From: Selenomonadaceae bacterium
GTDB taxonomy: Bacteria; Bacillota; Negativicutes; Selenomonadales; Selenomonadaceae
DNA length: 12,555 bases
NCBI GenBank assembly: GCA_017445435.1
Contig: JAFSUE010000129.1
Location: forward strand, 1-12,555
Direction: 5' to 3'
Shown: piece by piece, positions 1-6,522 of the stretch
Numbering within the stretch: the first letter of the stretch is position 1
How the letters are laid out: every line of letters starts with the position of its first letter
Notes under the pieces: generated by a model
What the model saw: only the letters and a program-made list of their open reading frames with translations
Databases searched by the model: none
Told to the model about the DNA's origin: nothing
Translations under genes and position numbers: made by a program

Positions 1-502
1 ATGCAAGGGCAATGTCAAAACATTTACCAGTAGCGTCTTGTTCAACTGCGAAAACGTCAGGGACGCCGCCGCCTTCAACAAAAGTTCTGCGTACAAGATG
101 ACCTGGACCTTTCGGCGCAACCATAAATACATCAATGTTTGACGGCGGAATAATTTGTTTGAAGTGAATGTTAAATCCGTGCGCGAAGGCAAGCGCTGAA
201 CCGTCTTTAAGATTCGGCGCAATTTCATTTTTATAAACGTCAGCTTGCTTTTCGTCAGGAATAAGAATCATTGTAATATCGGCAACTTTGACGGCGTCAG
301 CGACGGACAAAACTTTCAAGCCAGCTTTTTCAGCGACGGGCTTAGACTTTGAGCCTTCGTACAGACCGACGACAACATTAACGCCGCTATCTTTCAAGTT
401 GAGGGCGTGCGCGTGACCTTGACTGCCATAACCGATAATCGCAACGGTTTTGCCGTTCATAACTTCCCAGTTTACATCTTGATCGTAATAAGTTTTAGCC
501 AT
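1..502 (-). CDS. ilvC: Ketol-acid reductoisomerase, N-terminal part (cut by window edge)
   Basis: This is the first 167 codons of acetohydroxyacid isomeroreductase, which converts acetolactate or acetohydroxybutyrate to the dihydroxy acid with NADPH in valine, leucine and isoleucine synthesis (cytoplasm). The Rossmann nucleotide motif GYGSQGHAHALNL lies at residues 24-36. FAHGFNIHF (about 106-114) and APKGPGHLVRRTF (about 129-141) are hallmark IlvC segments. The C-terminal knotted Mg-binding domain falls outside the window. The ATG at 500-502 is preceded by a strong Shine-Dalgarno (GGAGGAA, about 511-517 on the minus strand). A sigma-A promoter lies at 559-587, so the leader is only about 50 nt, too short for a T-box. 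The gene seems to be transcribed on its own from this promoter. Identity is very secure. Confidence 0.97.
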   Translation of the reverse strand, partial: MAKTYYDQDVNWEVMNGKTVAIIGYGSQGHAHALNLKDSGVNVVVGLYEGSKSKPVAEKAGLKVLSVADAVKVADITMILIPDEKQADVYKNEIAPNLKDGSALAFAHGFNIHFKQIIPPSNIDVFMVAPKGPGHLVRRTFVEGGGVPDVFAVEQDATGKCFDIALA

Positions 503-558
503 AAAAAAATTTCCTCCAAAAAAATTTTTTGTTTTAGTAAAAAATTTTTACGGCGCAA

Positions 559-587
559 TGATAACACTTTAACGGTGAACTTTCAAG
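559..587 (-). promoter_or_regulatory. Sigma-A promoter of ilvC (extended -10)
   Basis: On the minus strand TTGAAA (582-587) is followed after exactly 17 nt by TATCAT (559-564), with TG one base before the -10 (extended -10). Transcription would start near 552. Two self-complementary A/T tracts lie in the leader before the ilvC ribosome site. Confidence 0.75.
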
Positions 588-647
588 AAAATTATTTTCT
601 AAGGTGGTGTATAAATTTAAAGTTGATATAAAAAATTTTTATAAAAA

Positions 648-676
648 AACCGCCAAGCCGAAATGGTTTGACGGTT
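648..676 (-). terminator. Rho-independent terminator of the mutAB operon
   Basis: AACCG pairs with CGGTT, then after one mismatch CAAGCC pairs with GGTTTG around a GAAAT loop. On the minus strand the stem is followed by a run of seven U. It lies about 75 nt after the mutB stop and upstream of the ilvC promoter, so it separates the two transcription units. The other side also has a T-rich run, so weak activity on the plus strand is possible. Confidence 0.75.
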
Positions 677-749
677 AAAATTTTTTTTACGAATAAATTT
701 TTTTACATAATAAATTTTTGCGCTAGGAAATTATTTTTTCGCCGATTAA

Positions 750-2951
750 TCAGCCAACGTTTTCTTCGTCTTTGTATTGTTCAATCAGCAAGTTCAAAAG
801 TTTCATGCTAGCTTCGGGAATGTTCGTACCAGGCGCGAAAATTGCAACTGCGCCGCTGTCGTACAAATGCTGATAATCTTGCACGGGGATAACGCCGCCA
901 ATCGCAACCATAATATCTTCACGACCGCGCTTTTTAAGTTCGTCGACAAGTTCGGGAAGTAAGGTATTGTGACCAGCCGCCAGTGAACTGAATCCGACCA
1001 TATGGACATCTTTGTCAACGGCATCTTGCGCGGCTTCAGCAGGCGTTTGGAAAAGTGGTCCTACGTCAACATCCCAGCCCATATCGGCAAAGCTTGACGC
1101 GATAACTTTAGCGCCGCGATCGTGACCGTCCTGTCCAATCTTCGCAACGTAAATGCGCGGACGACGACCAGAAATTTTTTCAAATTTATCAGCCAATGCA
1201 CGGGCTTTATCAAGGGAAGTTTGATCTTTAAATTCACTGGAGTAAACGCCGCTGATTGTGTGAATTGTAGCTTGATAGCGTCCAGAAACTTTTTCGACAG
1301 CGTCAGAAATTTCGCCGAGTGATGCACGAACTCTAGCCGCCTCAACGGTGCATTCAAGCAAGTTGCCGTTTTCGCGTGATTCAGCCGCCTTCGTGATAGC
1401 CTCCAATGCCGCGCGTACGTCATCTTCATTGCGTTCAGCGCGAAGTTTATTAAGGCGTTCAACCTGCGCGTTGCGGACGGCGGTATTGTCGATAGCTAAA
1501 ATTTCCAACGGGTCTTCATGGTCAAGGCGGAATTTATTTAAGCCGACAATCGTTTCTCTATCGGAATCAATACGCGCTTGACGACGTGCGGACGCCTCTT
1601 CAATGCGCATTTTCGGAAGTCCAGTAGGAATAGCCTTTGCCATACCGCCGAGTGCCTCAATTTCTTGAATGTGAGCCCAAGCGCGACGAATAATTTCATT
1701 TGTCAGCGCTTCGACGTAGTACGAACCGCCCCAAGGATCGATAATCTTGCAGACGGACGTTTCATCTTGAATGTAAAGTTGCGTATTACGTGCAATACGT
1801 GCGCTAAAGTCAGTCGGCAATGCAATAGCTTCATCAAGCGCGTTTGTATGAAGTGATTGAGTATGACCAAGCGCCGCGCCCATTGCCTCCATAAGTGTAC
1901 GTGAAACGTTGTTGAATGGGTCTTGTGCCGTAAGTGACCAGCCAGAAGTTTGGCAGTGAGTACGAAGAGCCATTGACTTAGCTTGAGTGCCGCCCATTTG
2001 CTTGACGATTTTAGCCCAAAGTACGCGAGCCGCCCGCATTTTCGCAACTTCCATAAAGTAATTTTTGCCAATCGCCCAGAAGAAACTTAAACGTTTTGCG
2101 AAGGCGTCAACTTTCAAGCCCGCGTTAATGCCAGTACGAATATATTCAAGTCCGTCAGCCAACGTATAACCAAGTTCAATGTCAGCAGGTGCGCCAGCCT
2201 CTTGCATATGATAACCGCTGATTGAAATTGAGTTGAACTTCGGCATATATTTTGTCGTGTATTCAAAAATATCGCCGATGATTCGCATTGACATATCAGG
2301 CGGATAAATGTACGTATTGCGTACCATAAATTCTTTGAGAATGTCATTTTGAATCGTGCCGTTGAGAATGGATTTATCAACGCCCTGTTCAATGCCAGAT
2401 TGAATGAAGAAGGCGAGAATTGGCAGTACCGCGCCGTTCATTGTCATTGATACGGACATTTGGTCAAGCGGAATGCCGCTGAATAAAATGTTCATATCGA
2501 GCATTGAACAAACTGAAACGCCAGCCTTGCCAACGTCACCAAATACGCGCGGGTTATCAGCGTCATAACCGCGATGTGTTGGAAGGTCAAATGCTATCGA
2601 CAAGCCTTTTTGACCTGCGGCAAGGTTACGGCGATAAAAAGCGTTGGATTCTTCAGCCGTTGAAAAGCCAGCGTATTGACGAACTGTCCAAGGACGGAAA
2701 ACGTACATTGTAGCGTAAGGTCCGCGCAGGAATGGCGGAAGTCCGCTAACAAAGTCAAGATGATTCATATTTTCATATTCATCATGCGAATAAAGCGGCT
2801 TAACTGGTACGTGTTCCATAGTACGTTCAATAAAGCTGTCGTAATCAGCCGCCGCCTTTTTTTCAAATTCTTTTTTCCACGTTGCCCCGTCAACTTGCGG
2901 CGCATCTTCAAGATTTATTTGCGTGAAGTCAGGATTTTTATAACCTGCCAT
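750..2951 (-). CDS. mutB: Methylmalonyl-CoA mutase, large (alpha, catalytic) subunit
   Basis: This adenosylcobalamin-dependent enzyme interconverts (R)-methylmalonyl-CoA and succinyl-CoA on the succinate-propionate route (cytoplasm). The 733 residues match the length and order of the classical alpha subunit. The N-terminal TIM-barrel half carries TMYVFRPWTVRQYAGFSTAE (81-100), the stretch that lines the substrate channel in characterised enzymes, then SVSMTMNGAVLPILAFF and GTIQNDILKEFMVRNTYIYP. The C-terminal B12-binding domain (about 595-733) has the base-off DxHxxG motif as DGHDRG, with D608, H610 and G613; H610 is the predicted lower cobalt ligand. The ATG at 2949-2951 has GGAGG at 2959-2963, 7 nt away. 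It is the second gene of an operon with mutA, separated by a repeat-filled 100-nt spacer and ended by the hairpin at 648-676. No epimerase or meaB is seen here. Confidence 0.98.
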   Translation of the reverse strand: MAGYKNPDFTQINLEDAPQVDGATWKKEFEKKAAADYDSFIERTMEHVPVKPLYSHDEYENMNHLDFVSGLPPFLRGPYATMYVFRPWTVRQYAGFSTAEESNAFYRRNLAAGQKGLSIAFDLPTHRGYDADNPRVFGDVGKAGVSVCSMLDMNILFSGIPLDQMSVSMTMNGAVLPILAFFIQSGIEQGVDKSILNGTIQNDILKEFMVRNTYIYPPDMSMRIIGDIFEYTTKYMPKFNSISISGYHMQEAGAPADIELGYTLADGLEYIRTGINAGLKVDAFAKRLSFFWAIGKNYFMEVAKMRAARVLWAKIVKQMGGTQAKSMALRTHCQTSGWSLTAQDPFNNVSRTLMEAMGAALGHTQSLHTNALDEAIALPTDFSARIARNTQLYIQDETSVCKIIDPWGGSYYVEALTNEIIRRAWAHIQEIEALGGMAKAIPTGLPKMRIEEASARRQARIDSDRETIVGLNKFRLDHEDPLEILAIDNTAVRNAQVERLNKLRAERNEDDVRAALEAITKAAESRENGNLLECTVEAARVRASLGEISDAVEKVSGRYQATIHTISGVYSSEFKDQTSLDKARALADKFEKISGRRPRIYVAKIGQDGHDRGAKVIASSFADMGWDVDVGPLFQTPAEAAQDAVDKDVHMVGFSSLAAGHNTLLPELVDELKKRGREDIMVAIGGVIPVQDYQHLYDSGAVAIFAPGTNIPEASMKLLNLLIEQYKDEENVG

Positions 2952-2969
2952 TAAAATTCCTCCTTCATT

Positions 2970-3000
2970 AGCTTTTAGCTTTCAGCTTGTAGCTTTTAGG
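2970..3000. repeat. Heptanucleotide tandem repeat, AGCTTTT type
   Basis: Four head-to-tail 7-mers (AGCTTTT, AGCTTTC, AGCTTGT, AGCTTTT) at 2970-2997, plus a partial copy AGG. In the mutAB sense direction they read AAAAGCT variants and end just before the mutB ribosome binding site. This is a different unit from the neighbouring repeat at 3015-3056 but has the same period. Confidence 0.8.
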
Positions 3001-3014
3001 ATTTAAAATTTTTT

Positions 3015-3056
3015 CATTACGCATTACGCATTACGAATTACGAATTAACAATTAAG
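3015..3056. repeat. Heptanucleotide tandem repeat, CATTACG/AATTACG type
   Basis: Six contiguous 7-mers: three CATTACG (3015-3035), AATTACG (3036-3042), then the drifted AATTAAC and AATTAAG reaching 3056. The array covers the mutA stop codon (TAA at 3052-3054) and fills half of the mutA-mutB spacer. The same unit recurs at 9867-9898 behind fliJ, in the same orientation relative to transcription. Confidence 0.85.
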
Positions 3057-5229
3057 CAATGCCTTTTTTCTGTTGCATTGCCAGCAAAGTTTGATAGCAA
3101 TTCGAGCGAATGTTAATGTAATCGTCAATGCCCGCGTTTTTGTACGTTTCAACCAATTCAGCAGGTGCAGTTCCCGCCAAGTAAACCGTAGCATTGGGCA
3201 GAACTTCATGAAGTTTTGGTGCAAGCGCAGGAACAATTTCAGGGTACGTGGCATCTGTCGAACAAATTACGACTGCATCTGCGCCAGATTCTTTAGCCGC
3301 CTTTGCTGCGTCGTCAACCGTTTCAAAGCCGTTATTTCCGAGAACTTCAAATGCGCCGACCTGTAAAAAGCTTGTACTGAAATCTGCGCGGGCTTTATGT
3401 TGCGGAATGGGTCCCATATTGGCGAGGAAAATTTTAACGTTGTCATGCTTTTCAGCCTTGAATTTTTCCGTAGCTTCACGAAGTTTTTCAAATTTTTCAG
3501 CAAGACGATGAGGAACAATCGTTTTAATTTCGTCTGAACCGTCGACGTTGTGACCAAGTACGCCAAGAGCGCCGCGCAGTTGATTAATCGTTGCGCCACT
3601 TGCCGCCGCGTCGATAACCGTTTCAAAATTATTCGCGTCAACTTTTGCAAGCGCGTCTTTCGCGTCGACCGTTGCAAGATAACTTTCAACTGCCGCAGTA
3701 CGAACTTTTTTATTTTCGGCAAAATCTTCTGCGCGGGGATCAAGTCTTTCCTCAATCATATTCGGATACATATTTGTACCGACGATTCTATCACGGCGAC
3801 CCATGACAGCTTTTAATCTTGCCGCCAAAATGCCAGCAATTTGTTCCTGCGGATAACCTTCCTTAAGCGCCGCAACAATGCCGCCTTTACCTTCGATAAC
3901 TTGAAATTCAGCCCAGACTTTTTCTTTAATCTGTTTAGTTAAAGTTTCGACTGCCCAACTACCGCCAGCAGGGTCAATCGGTTGAACAAGTCCAAATTCT
4001 TCGCGCAGAATAATTTGCATATTCCGAGCAATACGACGGCTAAATTCATCGCCTTTTCTAATCGGTTCATCAAAAGTTGAACTTTCATAAGATTCGACGC
4101 CGCCAGCAATAGCGCTGAAAAGTTGAGACGTACCGCGCAGTAAATTTACGTAGGGATCGTAAACCGTCATGAAAAATTTAGCGGGGCGTGCGTGCAGGTG
4201 AATATGTTGAACTTCTTCACTGCCGCCGAATGATTTAACAATCTGCGCCCAAATTGGACGAAGTGCGCGAAGTTTAGAAATTTGCATGAAGAAATTAGCG
4301 CCGATTGATACGCCGAACATAATTTGTTCCGCCGCTTCATCAATCGTCAAGCCGCGTTCAAGCATTGCGCGAAGGTACGTAACCGCCGTTGCCAATGTGT
4401 AGGAAAGTTCTTGAATGTCATTAGCGCCGCCGTTTGAGTAAACGTCACTGCGTACCATAAAAGTTTTGAGTCCAGGACAATTTTTCACGGCGAACTTAGC
4501 AACTGCCGCTTGTTCGTCAAAAATTCTGTCGAGCGATTGTCCAAGCTTACCTTTCAATGCACAAGCGCCTATTGGGTCAGCTCCGATAACGCCGCGCAGT
4601 TTTGAAACGTCGCCGCCAGCTTTTTTAATTGCCGCGATAACCAACGCTGTCAACGGTACTGAACTTTCGCCAGCGTAAATGTACAGCGGAACTTTATCAA
4701 GCTTGAGACCGTTTAAAAGTTTTTCAACGTCAGATAAAGTCGTCAAGCTAACGCCATTATCGCCAACTTTTTCAGCTTGCATAGCGTCAAGTGCGTCACG
4801 TGTCGCGGAATCAAGTTTAACGTTGTAAATGGTTGAACCTTTTTCAAGTTCATGTTTCAAAAGTTCGTTATTTTCTTCAGGTAAAGTTTCGTCGCAAGCT
4901 TGCGCAATTCCCCACGCCGCATTGACATAACCATTTGGCGTAGCGCCGCGCAGAAAATCGCCCATGCCAGGATAAGACTGTTTCGGCAAAATTTCTTCCG
5001 TCGTAGCGCGAAAATACATCGGCTCAAAGGTAATGCCTTCATAAGTTTTAGTGTACATTTTCTTTTCAAAGGGTGCGCCCTTCAAAAGTTCAATGCAAGC
5101 TTGTTTCCATTCGTCGTAAGTTGGCGGTGTAAATTCATCCAACGACACCTGCGGAAAATCTGTTTGCGATTCGGCTTTTTTAATTATCGCCTGCAAATCA
5201 AGCTCCGCCGTTTTTTTCGCATCACTCAT
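3052..5229 (-). CDS. mutA: Methylmalonyl-CoA mutase, small (beta) subunit
   Basis: This is the non-catalytic partner of MutB in the heterodimeric form of methylmalonyl-CoA mutase. It has the same TIM-barrel plus flavodoxin-like layout: barrel segments such as FMVRSDVYSNGGAN and SIGANFFMQISKLRALRPIWAQ in the first two thirds, and a degenerate cobalamin-type domain over roughly the last 128 residues. As expected for a beta subunit, the DxHxxG cobalt-ligand motif is missing; the equivalent segment reads NMGPIPQHKARADF. I chose ATG 5227-5229 (725 aa). A GTG three codons further up (5236-5238) overlaps the GGAG Shine-Dalgarno at 5238-5241, which sits 8 nt from the ATG. A promoter at 5290-5318 serves mutA-mutB; the leader carries no cobalamin riboswitch. 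Confidence 0.97.
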   Translation of the reverse strand: MSDAKKTAELDLQAIIKKAESQTDFPQVSLDEFTPPTYDEWKQACIELLKGAPFEKKMYTKTYEGITFEPMYFRATTEEILPKQSYPGMGDFLRGATPNGYVNAAWGIAQACDETLPEENNELLKHELEKGSTIYNVKLDSATRDALDAMQAEKVGDNGVSLTTLSDVEKLLNGLKLDKVPLYIYAGESSVPLTALVIAAIKKAGGDVSKLRGVIGADPIGACALKGKLGQSLDRIFDEQAAVAKFAVKNCPGLKTFMVRSDVYSNGGANDIQELSYTLATAVTYLRAMLERGLTIDEAAEQIMFGVSIGANFFMQISKLRALRPIWAQIVKSFGGSEEVQHIHLHARPAKFFMTVYDPYVNLLRGTSQLFSAIAGGVESYESSTFDEPIRKGDEFSRRIARNMQIILREEFGLVQPIDPAGGSWAVETLTKQIKEKVWAEFQVIEGKGGIVAALKEGYPQEQIAGILAARLKAVMGRRDRIVGTNMYPNMIEERLDPRAEDFAENKKVRTAAVESYLATVDAKDALAKVDANNFETVIDAAASGATINQLRGALGVLGHNVDGSDEIKTIVPHRLAEKFEKLREATEKFKAEKHDNVKIFLANMGPIPQHKARADFSTSFLQVGAFEVLGNNGFETVDDAAKAAKESGADAVVICSTDATYPEIVPALAPKLHEVLPNATVYLAGTAPAELVETYKNAGIDDYINIRSNCYQTLLAMQQKKGIA

Positions 5230-5237
5230 ACTCTCCA

Positions 5238-5241
5238 CTCC
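5238..5241 (-). promoter_or_regulatory. Shine-Dalgarno that sets the mutA start
   Basis: The minus strand reads AGAAGGAG followed by 8 nt and ATG (5227-5229). Because the GGAG core overlaps the in-frame GTG at 5236-5238, that longer start cannot use it. Confidence 0.8.
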
Positions 5242-5270
5242 TTCTAAAAATAAAAAACTGAAAAAAAAAA

Positions 5271-5286
5271 ACCGAAAATTATCGGT
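5271..5286 (-). terminator. Rho-independent terminator behind iorB
   Basis: ACCGA and TCGGT form a 5-bp stem with a 6-nt AT loop. On the minus strand it is followed by a run of more than ten U, interrupted only late. It is 46 nt past the iorB stop. The stem is short, but the U-tract is very strong. It also coincides with the predicted start point of the mutA transcript. Confidence 0.65.
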
Positions 5287-5289
5287 AGA

Positions 5290-5318
5290 ATATTAACGCA
5301 ATTAAATTGTAAAGGCAA
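5290..5318 (-). promoter_or_regulatory. Sigma-A promoter of mutA-mutB
   Basis: On the minus strand TTGCCT (5313-5318), a 17-nt spacer and TAATAT (5290-5295). The expected start falls near 5283-5286, at the edge of the hairpin at 5271-5286, so the mutA messenger may begin with that stem-loop. Confidence 0.6.
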
Positions 5319-5331
5319 GAAAAAAATTAAA

Positions 5332-5910
5332 TTAATTTTGAAAAGTTTCTCCAAATTCAAACGCTTTTTTATTAATTTCCAAAAATTTTTCTGGTACGCA
5401 GGATTTTAACGCCGCTTGCCAAGATTCTTTTGGAATGTCAAAGTAATGGGACAATCTGCCGAGCAATACGATATTAACGGCTTTTTGCGAACCAGCTTTT
5501 TTAGCAAGTGATAAACAGTCCATAGCGTCAACTTTAAAACCTTTTTCGCGCATTTTGGCAACTAAATTTTCAGGATACGTAGCCGCGCCAGTTATCACGG
5601 GCATAGGATCAATTTGTTGAGTGTTCGTGACAATTTGACCGTTCGGCTTTAAATATGAAATCCACCGCGCCGTTTCCAAAATTTCAAACGATACGATAAA
5701 ATCTGCTTCGCCTTTGTCGACAACTGGCGAATAAACTTTGTCGCCAAACCTCACGTAAGTTATGACACTGCCGCCGCGTTGGCTCATTCCGTGAACTTCA
5801 GAAACTTTTACGTCGTAACCTTCGCTTAACAAAAGTTTTCCCAAGATTTTACTAGCAAGCAATGAACCTTGCCCGCCAACTCCGACGATAATAATATTTT
5901 TCGTCTTCAA
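5332..5910 (-). CDS. iorB: Indolepyruvate:ferredoxin oxidoreductase, beta subunit
   Basis: This is the small subunit of a 2-oxoacid:ferredoxin oxidoreductase of the IOR type, which oxidatively decarboxylates aryl-pyruvates to aryl-acetyl-CoA with ferredoxin, or runs in reverse in aromatic amino acid synthesis. The 192 residues are typical of IorB. VGVGGQGSLLASKILG at residues 9-24 and VSEVHGMSQRGGSVITYVRFG follow the gamma/beta-subunit family (PF01558-like) pattern. The start is a TTG (5908-5910) preceded after 7 nt by GAGGTG (5918-5923); no ATG fits better. The catalytic TPP and iron-sulfur subunit IorA, usually adjacent, is not in the window. The gene has its own promoter (5957-5985) and terminator (5271-5286), so it looks monocistronic. 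Another member of the 2-oxoacid oxidoreductase gamma family is the main alternative. Confidence 0.9.
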   Translation of the reverse strand: MKTKNIIIVGVGGQGSLLASKILGKLLLSEGYDVKVSEVHGMSQRGGSVITYVRFGDKVYSPVVDKGEADFIVSFEILETARWISYLKPNGQIVTNTQQIDPMPVITGAATYPENLVAKMREKGFKVDAMDCLSLAKKAGSQKAVNIVLLGRLSHYFDIPKESWQAALKSCVPEKFLEINKKAFEFGETFQN

Positions 5911-5917
5911 AAATAAT

Positions 5918-5923
5918 CACCTC
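5918..5923 (-). promoter_or_regulatory. Shine-Dalgarno supporting the TTG start of iorB
   Basis: GAGGTG on the minus strand lies 7 nt before the TTG at 5908-5910. This spacing, and the absence of a nearby in-frame ATG, decides the unusual start codon. Confidence 0.75.
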
Positions 5924-5956
5924 AAATTTTTATCTACTTATAAAAAATTTTTAAAT

Positions 5957-5985
5957 ATTATAATTTGTTCAGCTGAAAACTTCAA
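5957..5985 (-). promoter_or_regulatory. Sigma-A promoter of iorB
   Basis: On the minus strand TTGAAG (5980-5985), a 17-nt spacer and a consensus TATAAT (5957-5962). It is divergent from the promoter at 6012-6040, with 26 bases between the two -35 boxes. The spacer contains the palindrome at 5968-5977. Confidence 0.75.
5968..5977. promoter_or_regulatory. Palindrome in the iorB promoter spacer, possible operator
   Basis: TTCAGCTGAA is a perfect 10-base palindrome lying wholly between the -35 and -10 boxes of the iorB promoter. A repressor bound there would block the promoter. There is no second copy to support a regulon, and a 10-base palindrome can arise by chance. Confidence 0.3.
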
Positions 5986-6011
5986 ATTTTGATTAGCGCA
6001 AAAATAAAATC

Positions 6012-6040
6012 TTGAAAAAATTTTTACCGTAAAATATAAT
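6012..6040 (+). promoter_or_regulatory. Sigma-A promoter of the cupin-hydrolase operon
   Basis: TTGAAA (6012-6017), a 17-nt spacer and a perfect TATAAT (6035-6040). Transcription would start near 6047, giving a leader of about 38 nt before the cupin ATG at 6085. Confidence 0.8.
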
Positions 6041-6072
6041 TCTTTGTGCAAAATAAAATTTTAAGACGAAAT

Positions 6073-6076
6073 GGAG
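6073..6076 (+). promoter_or_regulatory. Shine-Dalgarno that sets the cupin start
   Basis: GGAG followed by 8 nt and ATG at 6085. An upstream in-frame ATG at 6046 lies at the predicted transcription start, has no ribosome site and would add 13 unconserved-looking residues. Confidence 0.75.
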
Positions 6077-6084
6077 AAATTTTT

Positions 6085-6522
6085 ATGACAGAAAAAATGA
6101 CGTTGGAAGAAATTCAAGCGCAAAGTATTTTTCCAGTCGGCGGCGAAAATGTCAACTACGCGAAATTTTTTGACGGCACAAGCTATCTTAATATGCTTTC
6201 GCTTGACCAAGTTGTTATCGGCAATGTGACGTTCGAGCCAGCTTGCCGTAACCATTGGCATATTCACCACGCGAAAAGCGGCGGCGGACAAATGTTGCTT
6301 GTGACTGCAGGACGCGGCTGGTATCAAGAATTTGGCAAACCTGCTCAAGCTTTAAAGCCTGGCGACGTTGTCCACATTCCCGCAAATGTCAAGCATTGGC
6401 ACGGCGCTACTAAAGATTCCGCCTTCCAACATTTGGCGGTTGAAGTTGACGGCGTAGAAAAATCTACTGAATGGTGCGAACCTGTCGACGCTGACGAATA
6501 CAATAAATTGCAATGGAAATGA
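6085..6522 (+). CDS. Cupin-domain protein (single-domain, metal-binding type)
   Basis: A 145-residue single-domain cupin. The first cupin motif reads NHWHIHHAKSGGGQMLLVTAG (H57, H59, H61, H62, Q69) and the second GDVVHIPANVKHWHGA (H104, H106). The usual glutamate ligand of motif 1 is replaced by glutamine Q69. This H-x-H...Q...H ligand pattern is known from small Mn cupins such as the hydroxynitrile-lyase-type cupins often found beside carboxymuconolactone decarboxylase-like proteins; here the loop before Q is longer. The substrate is not known. It is the first gene behind the promoter at 6012 and its TGA overlaps the ATG of the next gene, so the two are translationally coupled. A cytoplasmic, detoxifying or redox-linked role is only a guess. 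The family call is firm, the function open. Confidence 0.85.
   Translation: MTEKMTLEEIQAQSIFPVGGENVNYAKFFDGTSYLNMLSLDQVVIGNVTFEPACRNHWHIHHAKSGGGQMLLVTAGRGWYQEFGKPAQALKPGDVVHIPANVKHWHGATKDSAFQHLAVEVDGVEKSTEWCEPVDADEYNKLQWK

Noticed and set aside
503..558. T-box or peptide attenuator upstream of ilvC
   Set aside because: The leader from the predicted start is about 50 nt with no stem-loops other than A/T tracts and no codon-rich leader peptide.
2970..3056. Regular short repeats that might be taken for a CRISPR array
   Set aside because: The units are 7 bases long and directly adjacent, with no unique spacers and no cas genes nearby.
3267..3755. Long antisense or alternative frames within mutA, mutB and the hydrolase gene
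   Set aside because: They lie wholly inside genes with strong family matches, lack ribosome sites and have compositions expected of shadow frames.
6046..6084. Longer N-terminus of the cupin starting at 6046
   Set aside because: It coincides with the predicted transcription start and has no ribosome site; GGAG at 6073 fits ATG 6085.
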